Assembly (NCBI GenBank): GCA_016713535.1
Contig: JADJOY010000036.1
Location: forward strand, 1 to 52,040
Direction: 5' to 3'
Length of the DNA stretch: 52,040 nucleotides
From: JADJOY01 sp016713535 [NCBI: Deltaproteobacteria bacterium]
GTDB lineage: Bacteria; JADJOY01
This document shows, in pieces, positions 17,547-25,707 of the stretch; the first letter of the stretch is position 1; every line of letters starts with the position of its first letter. The notes beneath the pieces were generated by a model, which saw only the letters and a program-made list of their open reading frames with translations, was not told where the DNA came from and did no database searches. A program made the translations under genes and the position numbers.

Positions 17547-18593
17547 CTATCTGGGCCGGCGCGGGAACGGGGGTGGCGCGCCAGATGGGGGTAATTCGGT
17601 ACGCCGGGTGGCGAGGCGGTCCATGGGGCTGCGGACGGCGGCCCAGCCTCGGTCGAGGATGTGGGTGTAGATCATGGTGGTGCTGACGTCGTTGTGGCCG
17701 AGGAGCTCCTGGACGGTGCGGATGTCGTAGCCGTCTTCGAGGAGGTGGGTCGCGAAGGAGTGCCGGAAGGTGTGGCAGGTGGCGCGCTTCGAGAGTCCGG
17801 CTCGCGCCACGGCGAGCGTCACGGCGCGCTGCAGGACGGTTTCGTGGAGGTGATGGCGGCGGCGCTGGCGGGTGGCCGCGTGAAAGTAGGTGCGGGTGGC
17901 GGGAAAGACCCACTGCCAGGGCCACGTCCGGCCGACGTTGGGGAGCTTGGTGGCGAGGCTGTCCGGTAGCTCGACCCAGCCGGCGCCGCTGGCGAGGTCG
18001 CGCTCGTGCTGGGCGCGGACGAATGCGAGCTGCCGAGCCAGGTGGTCCCGCAGCGACGCGGGGAGCACGGTGATCCGGTCCTTGCCCCCCTTGCCGTGGC
18101 GCACGACGAGCTGAAGGCGCTCGAGCTCGACGTCCTTGACGCGCAGCCGCGCGCACTCGAGCAGGCGTAGTCCCGAGCCGTAGAGCAGCGACGCCATGAG
18201 GCGTGGGGCGCCGTCGAGGTGATCGAGGAGGAGGGCGACCTCGTCGCGGGTGAGCACGACGGGGAGGCGCTCGGGGCGCTTGGCCCGGACGAGGGCGTCG
18301 AGCCACGGCAGGTCGCGCTCGAGGACGTCGCGGTAGAGGAAGAGCAGTGCCGCGAGCGCCTGGTTCTGGGTGGACGCGCTGACGTTCTTCTCGACGGCGA
18401 GGAAGGTCAGGAACCGCGTGGCCTCGGGCGCTCCGCAGGTCGCGGGATGGCGGTGCTGGTTGAAGATCACGAAGCGTCGGATCCACGCGAGGTACGCCTT
18501 CTCCGTGCGCCGGCTCAGATGCCGCACGCGGATGGCGGCGCGCACCTGATCGGAGAGGTGGGTCGTCGAGCTGGCGGGAGCGGTGGGGGGCAT
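17547..18593 (-). CDS. intI: Integron integrase (tyrosine recombinase)
   Basis: About 348 residues. A core-binding domain (DQVRAAIRVRHLSRRTEKAYLAWIRRFVIFNQHRHPATCG...LTFLAVEKNVSASTQNQALAALLFLYRDVLERDLPWL) is followed by the catalytic domain. Visible catalytic residues are the Arg in GSGLRLLECARLRVKD, the Lys in GKGGKDR, HTFRHSFATHLL, LLGHNDVSTT and the nucleophile Tyr309 in MIYTH. The IntI-specific insert after the second patch (FPATRTYFHAATRQRRRHHLHETVLQRAV) separates it from XerC/D. ATG 18593 is chosen; an in-frame start at 18647 is possible, but that stretch overlaps the upstream repeat. It is transcribed in the same direction as its cassettes. The gene is intact, so it is probably active. 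Confidence 0.92.
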   Translation of the reverse strand: MPPTAPASSTTHLSDQVRAAIRVRHLSRRTEKAYLAWIRRFVIFNQHRHPATCGAPEATRFLTFLAVEKNVSASTQNQALAALLFLYRDVLERDLPWLDALVRAKRPERLPVVLTRDEVALLLDHLDGAPRLMASLLYGSGLRLLECARLRVKDVELERLQLVVRHGKGGKDRITVLPASLRDHLARQLAFVRAQHERDLASGAGWVELPDSLATKLPNVGRTWPWQWVFPATRTYFHAATRQRRRHHLHETVLQRAVTLAVARAGLSKRATCHTFRHSFATHLLEDGYDIRTVQELLGHNDVSTTMIYTHILDRGWAAVRSPMDRLATRRTELPPSGAPPPFPRRPR

Positions 18594-18622
18594 GGCGGCC
18601 GAGAGATGGGCGGTCCCGAAGC

Positions 18623-18845
18623 GGGGCGCGCTCGCGACCGAGAGCACGGCGCGTGCCGGGCTCGGAGCGGCCGCGCGCGGCGGCTGCTCGTCGTCCGACG
18701 TACAGGGATCCGCACGCCGGGCAACGCGCGCGATCCGGCGTATCGCCGGGTACGCGGCGCGTGCCCCTCCGGCGGAGGGAGGGTCAGCGGATTTCGTGGG
18801 CCGGGGTGGTGCGACGCTCGGGGCGCAGGCGATGCGCCCTCGCCG
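18623..18845. repeat. ~220-bp repeat, copy A (integrase side)
   Basis: Copy A begins with a 38-bp stretch (18623-18660) identical to copy B at 19387-19424. It then diverges around a CGTATCGCCGG-type hairpin and continues with an alignable tail (CAGCGGATTT...GACGCTCGGGGCGCAGGCG). It lies directly upstream of intI and may hold its promoter. It contains the GTACAGGGATCC motif that also marks the long arrays. Confidence 0.7.
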
Positions 18846-18875
18846 ACGCGGGCGGTGGTCAACCGCAGCGGACGA

Positions 18876-19075
18876 TCAGGCCTTGCGCCGCTTCGCGATG
18901 AGATCGCGGACAGCCGGAACGAGCTCGATGGGAATATCCATCGCGGTGTGCGTCGTTGCCTCGAACGCGGCCTCGTCCTCCGCGACCGCCTCTTCGTCCG
19001 TCTGGACGTCGTAGTGGTCGAGCACGCGACGAACCCTGTCCTCGTCCCATCCGGGGGGAATCGGCTCTTGCTCAT
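18876..19075 (-). CDS. Antitoxin-like partner of DUF4258 gene (frameshift)
   Basis: The ATG at 19075 overlaps the stop of the upstream DUF4258 gene (ATGA), a strong sign of translational coupling. The first codons read MSKSRFPP. After a one-base correction in a run of six G (19053-19058, plus strand) the frame continues GWDEDRVRRVLDHYDVQTDEEAVAEDEAAFEATTHTAMDIPIELVPAVRDLIAKRRKA to a TGA at 18876. About 65 residues, an acidic middle and a C-terminal helix ending in basic residues fit the small antitoxin-like proteins that follow BrnT/DUF4258 genes. The homopolymer shift is probably an assembly error. Antitoxin function is inferred from family context only. Confidence 0.65.
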
Positions 19076-19353
19076 GACTTCTTCCTCCGCCTTCGGCGAA
19101 GCGCGTGCTTCGCCTTGGGGCCGAGCTCGTACGCCGTGATGACGAACACGGATTCGGGCTGGGGATCCGGCACGTAGATCACGCGAAGGTATCTTCCGCC
19201 CCTGGTACGGCCAGGCGCAACCCTGGACCCGTCGCGTCCGGGACGATCCTCGATCGGACGCCCCGGCACGTCGAGGACTTCCTGCTCCTCGACGCCGTGA
19301 CGCCAGAGGTGCGGGGCGTCCGTTTCGGGATCGACGTAGAGTCGAACGAACAT
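19072..19353 (-). CDS. DUF4258 / BrnT-like toxin candidate
   Basis: 93 residues from ATG 19353: MFVRLYVDPETDAPHLWRHG, VEEQEVLDVPGRP, then GRTRGGRYLRVIYVPDPQPESVFVITAYELGPKAKHALRRRRRKK. The HxxRHGV...EV motif, the GRT..GRYLRV strand and the VFVITAY strand are those of DUF4258, a RelE/BrnT-like fold often acting as an RNase toxin. It overlaps the small downstream gene by the ATGA arrangement. The order toxin then antitoxin matches BrnT/BrnA modules. The basic tail could bind RNA. The pair is bracketed by two copies of a ~220-bp repeat. Activity is not shown by the sequence. Confidence 0.75.
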   Translation of the reverse strand: MFVRLYVDPETDAPHLWRHGVEEQEVLDVPGRPIEDRPGRDGSRVAPGRTRGGRYLRVIYVPDPQPESVFVITAYELGPKAKHALRRRRRKKS

Positions 19354-19386
19354 GAGGACCTCGTGCGTCCAACTGGACGGCGGCCC

Positions 19387-19605
19387 GGGGCGCGCTCGCG
19401 ACCGAGAGCACGGCGCGTGCCGGGTCGGCGATCCCGAGCGCAGCCGCTGGTCATCGCCCGAGGTGCAGGCGATCCGCGCGCGGGCCGCGTCGCGCAGACC
19501 GTCGTATCGCCGGGCACGCGGCGCGTGCGCCTCCTGCGGCGGGGGGGAACCAGCCGATTTCCGGGGGCGCTGTGGCGCGACGCTACGGGCACAGGCGGTG
19601 CGCCC
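19387..19605. repeat. ~220-bp repeat, copy B (Uma2 side)
   Basis: It shares the identical 38-bp start (19387-19424) with copy A at 18623. It carries its own hairpin CGTATCGCCGG + GCACGCG/CGCGTGC (19503-19534) and the same kind of tail (CAGCCGATTT...GACGCTACGGGCACAGGCG). Copies A and B are direct repeats that enclose the DUF4258 pair. No gene is visible in it; it lies upstream of the Uma2 gene. Confidence 0.7.
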
Positions 19606-19660
19606 GCGGCGACGCGGTTCCGCGGGCCGGCTCCGGCCCCTGTGGTAGCTTCGACAGACG

Positions 19661-20260
19661 ATGGGCGACGCAGCCAAGAGCGACGCGACGTATGCGGATC
19701 TCTGCCGGGTGGCCGATCACCGATTGGCCCAGATCGTCGACGGCGAGCTGATCGTCCAGCCGCGGCCGACCATCGAGCACCAGCACGTCACGTCGGTCCT
19801 CGGCGGTGAGCTCGGTCATCCGTTCGGCCGCGGGCGCGGCGGCCCGGGTGGCTGGTGGATCCTGGACGAGCCGGAGCTGCACCTCGGGCGGGACGTGGTG
19901 GTGCCGGATCTGGCCGGCTGGCGACGGGCGCGTGTGCCCGAGCTACCGAGCGGTCCGTTTCTGACGATCGCGCCCGATTGGGTGTGCGAGGTCCTCTCGC
20001 CGTCGACGGCCGGCCTCGATCGGGTGCGAAAGGGGGCCGTGTACGCGCGCGAGCAGGTCGATCACGCGTGGCTGCTCGATCCCGCCGCCCACACGCTCGA
20101 GGTGCTGCGCCGGAACGGAGCGCACTGGCTCATCGTGGGCACTCACGCCGGCGGCGAGGTGGTGCGGGCCGAGCCGTTCGACGCGATCGAGCTCGAGCTG
20201 GCAGCCCTCTGGCTCACGCCGGCGCCCGAGCCGATCCTCGCGGAAGCGCCGCTCGAGTAG
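19661..20260 (+). CDS. Uma2 family protein (DUF820, PD-(D/E)XK-like)
   Basis: 199 residues from ATG 19661: YADLCRVADHRLAQIVDGELIVQPRPTIEHQHV, WWILDEPELHLGRDVVVPDLAGWRR, ITIAPDWVCEVLSPST-like WVCEVLSPSTAGLDRVRKGAVYAREQVDHAWLLDPAAHTLEVLRR. The E-x..D(V)xVPDL and EVLSPST motifs are the PD-(D/E)XK-type core of the Uma2 family, putative endonucleases that are abundant in cyanobacteria and environmental bacteria. The last ~10 residues are Pro/Glu-rich, and the gene ends with TAG. It lies next to the DUF4258 pair and the integron, in a region rich in accessory genes. The physiological role is unknown. Confidence 0.85.
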   Translation: MGDAAKSDATYADLCRVADHRLAQIVDGELIVQPRPTIEHQHVTSVLGGELGHPFGRGRGGPGGWWILDEPELHLGRDVVVPDLAGWRRARVPELPSGPFLTIAPDWVCEVLSPSTAGLDRVRKGAVYAREQVDHAWLLDPAAHTLEVLRRNGAHWLIVGTHAGGEVVRAEPFDAIELELAALWLTPAPEPILAEAPLE

Positions 20261-20320
20261 CCGGCGCCGGCGCCCGAAAAGCGAACTGGCGAGCCCGTCG
20301 AGCCGTCCGGCTCGACTTCA

Positions 20321-20392
20321 AAGGTCATTGATGAAATCTGTCAAAATCGACTGAAATTTTTCATCAAAAACCACTGAAATTTCGACCGGGAT
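20321..20392. other. AT-rich island in the Uma2-gloA gap
   Basis: A ~70-bp AT-rich stretch interrupts otherwise GC-rich DNA between convergent genes. It contains an inverted repeat GATGAAA (20330-20336) / TTTCATC (20359-20365) and two direct copies of ACTGAAATTT (near 20350 and 20373). It could be a terminator region or a scar of foreign DNA. No gene is present in 20261-20494. Confidence 0.5.
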
Positions 20393-20494
20393 CCGCGAGT
20401 CAAGCCGCTGGAATGGCGGCATTTTAGCCGCTAGAGGGCCCCAGAGGACACATTTCGGGCCGGAAACCCGCCTCGGCGGCCCGCCAGCACCCGC

Positions 20495-20884
20495 TCAGGC
20501 GCTCGAACGCTGGATCAGCTCGATCTTGTAGCCGTCGGGGTCCTCGACGAAGGCGATCACGGTGGTGCCGTGCTTCATCGGGCCGGCCTCGCGGGTGACC
20601 TTGCCGCCGCGCTTCTTGATCTCGGCGCAGGCGGCGTAGGCGTCGGGCACCTCGAGGGCGATGTGGCCGAAGCCGGTGCCGAGCTCGTATTTCTCGACGC
20701 CCCAGTTGTGGGTCAGCTCGATCACCGCGCCGTCGCTCTCGGCGCCGAAGCCGACGAAGGCGAGCGTGAACTCGCCCGTCGGATAGTCCTTCTTGCGCAG
20801 GAGCTTCATCCCGAGCTGCTCGGTGTAGAAGGCGAGCGAGGCGTCGAGGTCGCCGACGCGGATCATGGTGTGGAGGATGCGCAT
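20495..20884 (-). CDS. gloA: Lactoylglutathione lyase (glyoxalase I)
   Basis: 129 residues from ATG 20884: [75 protein letters not shown] and [20 protein letters not shown]. The four metal ligands of the proteobacterial nickel/zinc-type GlxI are in place: His5, the Glu in VIELTHN, the His in GFGHIAL and the Glu in YKIELIQ. The enzyme isomerises the methylglyoxal-glutathione hemithioacetal to S-lactoylglutathione in the cytoplasm. The length is standard. Its upstream region is the 16-copy repeat array, so its promoter lies in or beside repeat DNA. Confidence 0.95.
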   Translation of the reverse strand: MRILHTMIRVGDLDASLAFYTEQLGMKLLRKKDYPTGEFTLAFVGFGAESDGAVIELTHNWGVEKYELGTGFGHIALEVPDAYAACAEIKKRGGKVTREAGPMKHGTTVIAFVEDPDGYKIELIQRSSA

Positions 20885-20929
20885 GACGGGCTCCGGTGCG
20901 AGAGGTGCCACACCATCGCACGCGGTGCG

Positions 20930-22605
20930 CGAGGGTGGCGGCCCGACGGTACAGGGATCGGCGGCGGTGCCGGTGCAGCGCCGGGGCGTATCGCCGGTCG
21001 CGCGACGCGCGACCCTCCAGGCCGAGCGCGTCCGTCCGGACTGGGAGGGACGGGACAGGGATCAGGGGCGGTGCCGGTGCTGCGCCGGGGCGTATCGCCG
21101 GTCGCGCGACGCGCGAACCCCGCGCAGGGCGTCCGTCCGGACAGGGAGGGACGGGGATCGGCGGCGGTGCCGGTGCGGCGCCGGGCCGTATCGCCGGTCG
21201 CGCGACGCGCGCACCGCCGATCACCTACCGGACGGGAGGGACGATACAGGATCAGCGGCGGTGCCGGTGCTGCGCCGGGGCGTATCGCCGGTCGCGCGAC
21301 GCGCGACCCTCCAGGCCGAGTGCGTCCGTTCGGACAGGGAGGGACGGGACAGGGATCAGCGGCGGTGCCGGTGCGGCGCCGGGGCGTATCGCCGGTCGCG
21401 CGACGCGGGCGACCCTCCGGGCCGAGCGGGGCGTCCGTTCGGACTGGGGGGACGGGACAGGGATCGGGGCGGTGCCGGTGCTGCGCCGGGGCGTATCGCC
21501 GGTCGCGCGACGCGCGACCCTCCAGGCCGAGTGCGTCCGTTCGGACAGGGAGGGACGGGACAGGGATCAGCGGCGGTGCCGGTGCAGCGCCGGGGCGTAT
21601 CGCCGGTCGCGCGACGCGCCCGGCCGAGTGCGTCCGTTCGGACTGGGAGGCACACAGGGATCAGGGGGTGCCGGTGCAGCGCCGGGCGTATCGCCGGTCG
21701 CGCGACGGGGAGGGTCCGTCGGACCGGGAGGGACGGGACAGGGATCAGCGGCGGTGCCGGTGCAGCGCCGGGGCGTATCGCCGGTCGCGCGACGCGCGAC
21801 CCTCCAGGCCGAGTGCGTCCGTTCCGGACTGGGAGGGACGGGACAGGGATCGGCGGCGGTGCCGGTGCAGCGCGGACGCGTATCGCCGGTCGCGCGACGC
21901 GCGACCCTCCAGGCCGAGCGCGTCCGTCCGGACTGGGAGGGACGGGACAGGGATCGGCGGCGGTGCCGGTGCAGCGCCGGGGCGTATCGCCGGTCGCGCG
22001 ACGCGCGACCCTCCAGGCCGATCACCTCATCCGGACGGGAGGGACGATACAGCGATCAGCGGCAGTGCCGGTGCGGCGCCGGGGCGTATCGCCGGTCGCG
22101 CGACGCGCGACCCTCCAGGCCGATCACCTCATCCGGACGGGAGGGACGATACAGCGATCAGCGGCGGTGCCGGTGCGGCGCCGGGGCGTATCGCCGGTCG
22201 CGCGACGCGCGACCCTCCACGCCGATCACCTCACCCGGACGGAGGGACGGGACAGGGATCGGCGGCGGTGGCGGTGCAGCGCCGGGGGCGTATCGCCGGT
22301 CGCGCGACGCGCGACCCTCCAGGCCGATCACCTCACCCGGACGGAGGGACGATACAGGGATCGGGGGCGGTGCCGGTGCGGCGCCGGGGCGTATCGCCGG
22401 TCGCGCGACGCGCGACCCTCCAGGCCGAGCACCTCGTCCGGGCGGGGGGGACGATACAGCGATCAGCGGCGGTGCCGGTGCGGCGCCGGGGCGTATCGCC
22501 GGTCGCGCGACGCGCGACCCCTCAAGGCCGAGAATGCGTCCGTTCGGACCGGGAGGGGCGGGACAGGGATCGGCGGCGGTGCCGGTGCAGCGCCGACCGA
22601 GCGGC
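20930..22605. repeat. 16-copy tandem array of ~100-bp palindromic units
   Basis: About 16 units of 85-105 bp. Each has ACAGGGATC-(A/G)-GCGGCGGTGCCGGTG, then GCGCCGGGGCGTATCGCCGG, the palindrome GGTCGCGCG-A-CGCGCGACC, CTCCAGGCCGA and a variable GTCCGTTCGGACNGGGAGGG linker. Units differ by substitutions and small deletions, and the linkers fall into two or three types (GAGTGCGTCC..., GATCACCTCATCC...). All three plus frames stay open through it (to 907 codons), but only because the unit has no stops. The array fills the whole gap between gloA and the downstream kinase gene. Confidence 0.9.
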
Positions 22606-22609
22606 GCGC

Positions 22610-25501
22610 TTACGGCTCGAGGTCGGGTAGCGCGGGGACGAACACGTCGAAGGTCGAGCCTTCGCCGGTCGCGCTGGTGACACCGACGTGGCCCGAGTGG
22701 TTCTTGACGATGCCGTACACCGCGGCGAGCCCGAGCCCGCGGCCGTGGAACTTGGTGGTGAAGAACGGCTCGAACACGCGCGCCACGGTCGCGGCGTCCA
22801 TGCCGGCGCCTTCGTCGCGCACGGTCAGGCACACGTACGGACCGGGCCGGAGGCCGGCGCGGGTGCGCGCCATCTCCTCGTCGACCTCGACGTTGCGGGT
22901 GCGGATCGAGACCTGGCCGCTCTCACCGGTCGCCTCGACGGCGTTGATGCTCAGGTTCACGACCACCTGCCCCATCTGCGTCGGATCGGCCTCGATGAGT
23001 GCCAGGTCGCGCTGGAGGTCGACGTTCATGCGCACCTGCCGCGGGATCGAGCGCCGCTGCAGCGCGAGCACCTCCTCGACGACGTTGTTGAGGTCGACCG
23101 GCACCGAGCGCGTCTTGCCGCCGCGCGCGAACGCCACGAGCTGCTTGGCGAGGTCGCCGCCGCGGCGCGCGAGATCGGAGATCTCCTCCACCAGCGCCAG
23201 GTCCTCGCTGCGCTCGGCGAGGTCGCGGCGCAGGATCTCGGTGTTGGTGAGCACCACCGCCATGAGGTTGTTGAAGTCGTGGGCGACGCCGCCGGCGAGC
23301 GTGACGGTGGCCTCCATGCGCGACGCGGCCACCAGCGCCGCCTCGGCGCGCTTGCGCCGGGTGATGTCGCGCACCACGCCGGTGAAGAGGCGGCGGTCCT
23401 CGGTGCCGAGCGCGGTCACGGCGAGCTCGATCGGGAAGATCGTGCCGTCCTTGTGCCTGCCCGTGCCCTCGCCGATCGAGCCGAGACCGCGCCGCAGGTA
23501 CCAGCGCAGGAGCTCTGCGGCGCGCTCCGCCACCTCCTCGGGCATGAGCATGCGGATGCTCTGCCCCACGACCTCGCTGGCCGAGTAGCCGAAGATCTGC
23601 TCGGCGGCGGGGTTGAACGAGTGGACGACGCCAGCCGCGTCGATGGTGATGATCGCGTCGAGCGCGGTGGCGACGATCGAGCGCACCCGCTCCTCGGTGC
23701 GCTTCCTCTCGGTGATGTCCTCGGCGAGCCCGGCGATGCGGTAGATCTCGCCGCGCGCGTTGCGGATCGGGAAGGCGCGGTCGCGGATCCAGCGCACCGT
23801 GCCGTCGGGGCGCAGCACGCGGTACTCGTGGTCGTAGGTGCCGGCGGCCTGCTCCTCCATCGCGCCCCGCAGCACCCGCTCGCGATCGTCCGGGTGGACG
23901 GCGTCCACCCACGCGAGCGCCGAGACGTAGAGGTCGTCGCGGGTGCGCCCCCAGATGCGCTCGTAGGCGGGGCTCACGTAGAGCATCCGGTCCTTCGCCA
24001 CGGTGGTCATCCAGAACACCTGGTCGATGTTCTCGGCGAGCTGGCGGAAGCGCTCCTCGCTCTCGCGCAGCTCGTCCTCGCGGCGCTTCTCCTCGGTGAT
24101 GTCGCGCGCCAGCCCCTCGGCGCCGACCACCACGCCGTGCTCGTCGCGGATCGGGAACTCGTTCACCTCGAGCCAGCGCCGCGAGCCGTCCTTGTGGAAG
24201 AACTCGACCTCGAAGGCGGGCGGATGGCCGCCCGCGTTGGTGACCTGCTGGTGCCGCTCGATCTCGCGGTTCACCGGGCTGTCGGTGAGGTGCTCCTCGA
24301 CGTGACCGATGATCTCCTCGGGCGTGTAGCCGACCACGTCCACCGACGACGGCGTGGTGTAGGTGAACCGTCCGTCCGGGCGGCGCGCGTAGATGAGGCG
24401 GTCGTGGAGGCTCTCGACGAGCCGGCGGTAGCGCTCCTCGCTGCCGCGCAGCGCCTCCTCGGCGGCGCGCCGCTCCTCCTGCACTCCGGTCGCGGCGGCG
24501 AGCACGGCGAGCAGCTCGCGGTCCTCGCCGCTGGGATGGCGGTCCTCGTCGTACCCGACCAGCAGCGCGCCCACCGCCTGACGCCCCACCCGCACCACCT
24601 GCGCCACCACGGTGCACACGCCCGCGTCGCGCACCAGCGGATCGGTGACCACGAAGCCCGACGAGCGCAGCTTGCGCAGCACCACGCGATCCTCGCCGTC
24701 GAGCCTCACCAGCTCGCCGACGATCGTCCCCTCGAGCGGCATGGCGCTCGTGGGCCCGGGCGAGAAGTTCCACGTCCCAGCCGTCACCAGGCGCTCGCCC
24801 TCGGCGCGCTGGAACACCGCGCACATGCCGCCCAGCGTCTCTCCCGCGACCACCGTGATGCGCTGCAGCCCGGCGGTGGCGTCGAGGCCGAGCCCGGCGA
24901 GGCAGCGGTTGACCGCGTGCAGGCGCGCCTCGTGGAGACGGCGGTGGTCGATCTCGCGCTCGAGCCGGCGGTTGGCGGAGCTCAGCTCGGCGGTGCGGCT
25001 GCTCGCGACCCGCTCGAGCTCGTCGTGGGCGGCGCGCAAGGTGCGCGCGGCGCGGTCGGAGTCGGTGGCGTCGAGGGCGAGCCCGATCGTGCCGCGCACC
25101 GCGCCGTCGGTGGCGCGCAGCGGCTCGACGTAGGTGATGAACGCGTGGTCGCGCCACTCGAACTCGTAGCTCGCCCGCTCGCCAGCGAGCGCGCGCAGGT
25201 GCGCCGCGATCGGCGGGAACGAGGGGTCGTCGGTGCGGAAGTAGTCGTAGAGCGTGAGACCGATCACCTGACCGGGCTCGAGACCGATGCTCGCGAGCGC
25301 GGCACCTCCCGACGAGGTGAAGCGCAGCTCGCGGTCGGTGGTCCAGAGCACGCCCGGGAGATGCTCGAGCAGCGAGCGCAGCGCCTGCTCCTGGCCCTGG
25401 AGCGCCACGAGCCGGTCGCGGACGAGCGCCAGCTCTCGGGAGGGGTCGGCTTCGCGGCTCGGGTTCACGCTCACGGCTCGCAGCTCGGGTGCGCGGGCCA
25501 T
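22610..25501 (-). CDS. Cytoplasmic multi-PAS/GAF sensor histidine kinase
   Basis: 963 residues from ATG 25501 (MARAPELRAVSVNPSREADP). The order of domains is PAS (LRSLLEHLPGVLWTTDREL..., ~40-160), coiled coil, GAF (LAGLGLDATAGLQRI..., ~205-370), PAS (YRRLVESLHDRLIYARRPDG..., ~390-505), PAS with PAC (FRQLAENIDQVFWMTTVAKD..., ~520-640) and PAS (ATALDAIITIDAAGVVHSFN, ~645-760). Then comes the HisKA-type GGVAHDFNNLMAVV with phospho-His741, and the ATPase domain (NLSINAVEAT, DEGAGMD, FEPFFTTKFHGRGLGLAAVYGIVK). No membrane segment or receiver domain. The in-frame extension to 25660 is Pro/Arg-rich and is rejected. No adjacent response regulator gene. It stops next to the repeat array. Confidence 0.9.
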   Translation of the reverse strand: MARAPELRAVSVNPSREADPSRELALVRDRLVALQGQEQALRSLLEHLPGVLWTTDRELRFTSSGGAALASIGLEPGQVIGLTLYDYFRTDDPSFPPIAAHLRALAGERASYEFEWRDHAFITYVEPLRATDGAVRGTIGLALDATDSDRAARTLRAAHDELERVASSRTAELSSANRRLEREIDHRRLHEARLHAVNRCLAGLGLDATAGLQRITVVAGETLGGMCAVFQRAEGERLVTAGTWNFSPGPTSAMPLEGTIVGELVRLDGEDRVVLRKLRSSGFVVTDPLVRDAGVCTVVAQVVRVGRQAVGALLVGYDEDRHPSGEDRELLAVLAAATGVQEERRAAEEALRGSEERYRRLVESLHDRLIYARRPDGRFTYTTPSSVDVVGYTPEEIIGHVEEHLTDSPVNREIERHQQVTNAGGHPPAFEVEFFHKDGSRRWLEVNEFPIRDEHGVVVGAEGLARDITEEKRREDELRESEERFRQLAENIDQVFWMTTVAKDRMLYVSPAYERIWGRTRDDLYVSALAWVDAVHPDDRERVLRGAMEEQAAGTYDHEYRVLRPDGTVRWIRDRAFPIRNARGEIYRIAGLAEDITERKRTEERVRSIVATALDAIITIDAAGVVHSFNPAAEQIFGYSASEVVGQSIRMLMPEEVAERAAELLRWYLRRGLGSIGEGTGRHKDGTIFPIELAVTALGTEDRRLFTGVVRDITRRKRAEAALVAASRMEATVTLAGGVAHDFNNLMAVVLTNTEILRRDLAERSEDLALVEEISDLARRGGDLAKQLVAFARGGKTRSVPVDLNNVVEEVLALQRRSIPRQVRMNVDLQRDLALIEADPTQMGQVVVNLSINAVEATGESGQVSIRTRNVEVDEEMARTRAGLRPGPYVCLTVRDEGAGMDAATVARVFEPFFTTKFHGRGLGLAAVYGIVKNHSGHVGVTSATGEGSTFDVFVPALPDLEP

Positions 25502-25707
25502 TCTCCCACATGCGACACGATCCTGCTCTCGCTCGTCGAGGTCGGGAGGTGGGTCACGTTCGCGCTGACCCTCGCGAGGCGTGAGGGGCCGGGGGCCCTC
25601 GCGACTCGAAGGCCGTCTCTCGTCCAGACTGACCCACCACCCGAGGTCGGGGTCACACACCCCCGATATTGAAACGCCGGAAAGGCTACACGTAGGATGA
25701 CCTCGCG

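Larger units (their letters stand above)
12903..18593 (-). mobile_element. Chromosomal integron: integrase plus seven attC-bearing cassettes
   Basis: The whole unit reads from right to left on the minus strand: intI (18593-17547), attI-like junction (17371), then cassettes of 370-675 bp separated by attC sites at 16702, 16150, 15689, 15239, 14598, 13972 and 13389, and an eighth gene at the end. All cassette genes are on the minus strand, start 10-50 bp after the cassette junction and mostly end within or next to the attC. For five of seven cassettes, the attC R'' box is a perfect complement of the first bases of its own cassette, as expected from a circular cassette. The integrase has the same direction as the array, the reverse of class 1 integrons. 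GC is visibly lower inside the cassettes than outside. Confidence 0.88.

Noticed and set aside
17408-17686. Plus-strand gene in the attI/integrase 3' region
   Set aside because: It overlaps the integrase antisense and has no protein-like pattern.
20930-22605. CRISPR array (short palindromic repeat about every 100 bp)
   Set aside because: The segments between palindromes are themselves repeated from unit to unit, spacing is irregular, and no cas gene is in the window. These are tandem repeats, not unique spacers.
20570-23588. Very long plus-strand open frames (up to 907 codons) through the repeat array
   Set aside because: All three frames are open because the unit contains no stop codons. 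The products are Arg/Gly/Ala-rich repeats that run into the antisense of the kinase gene.
22688-25672. 994-codon open frame antisense to the PAS/GAF kinase
   Set aside because: Shadow of the real minus-strand gene, which has complete kinase motifs.
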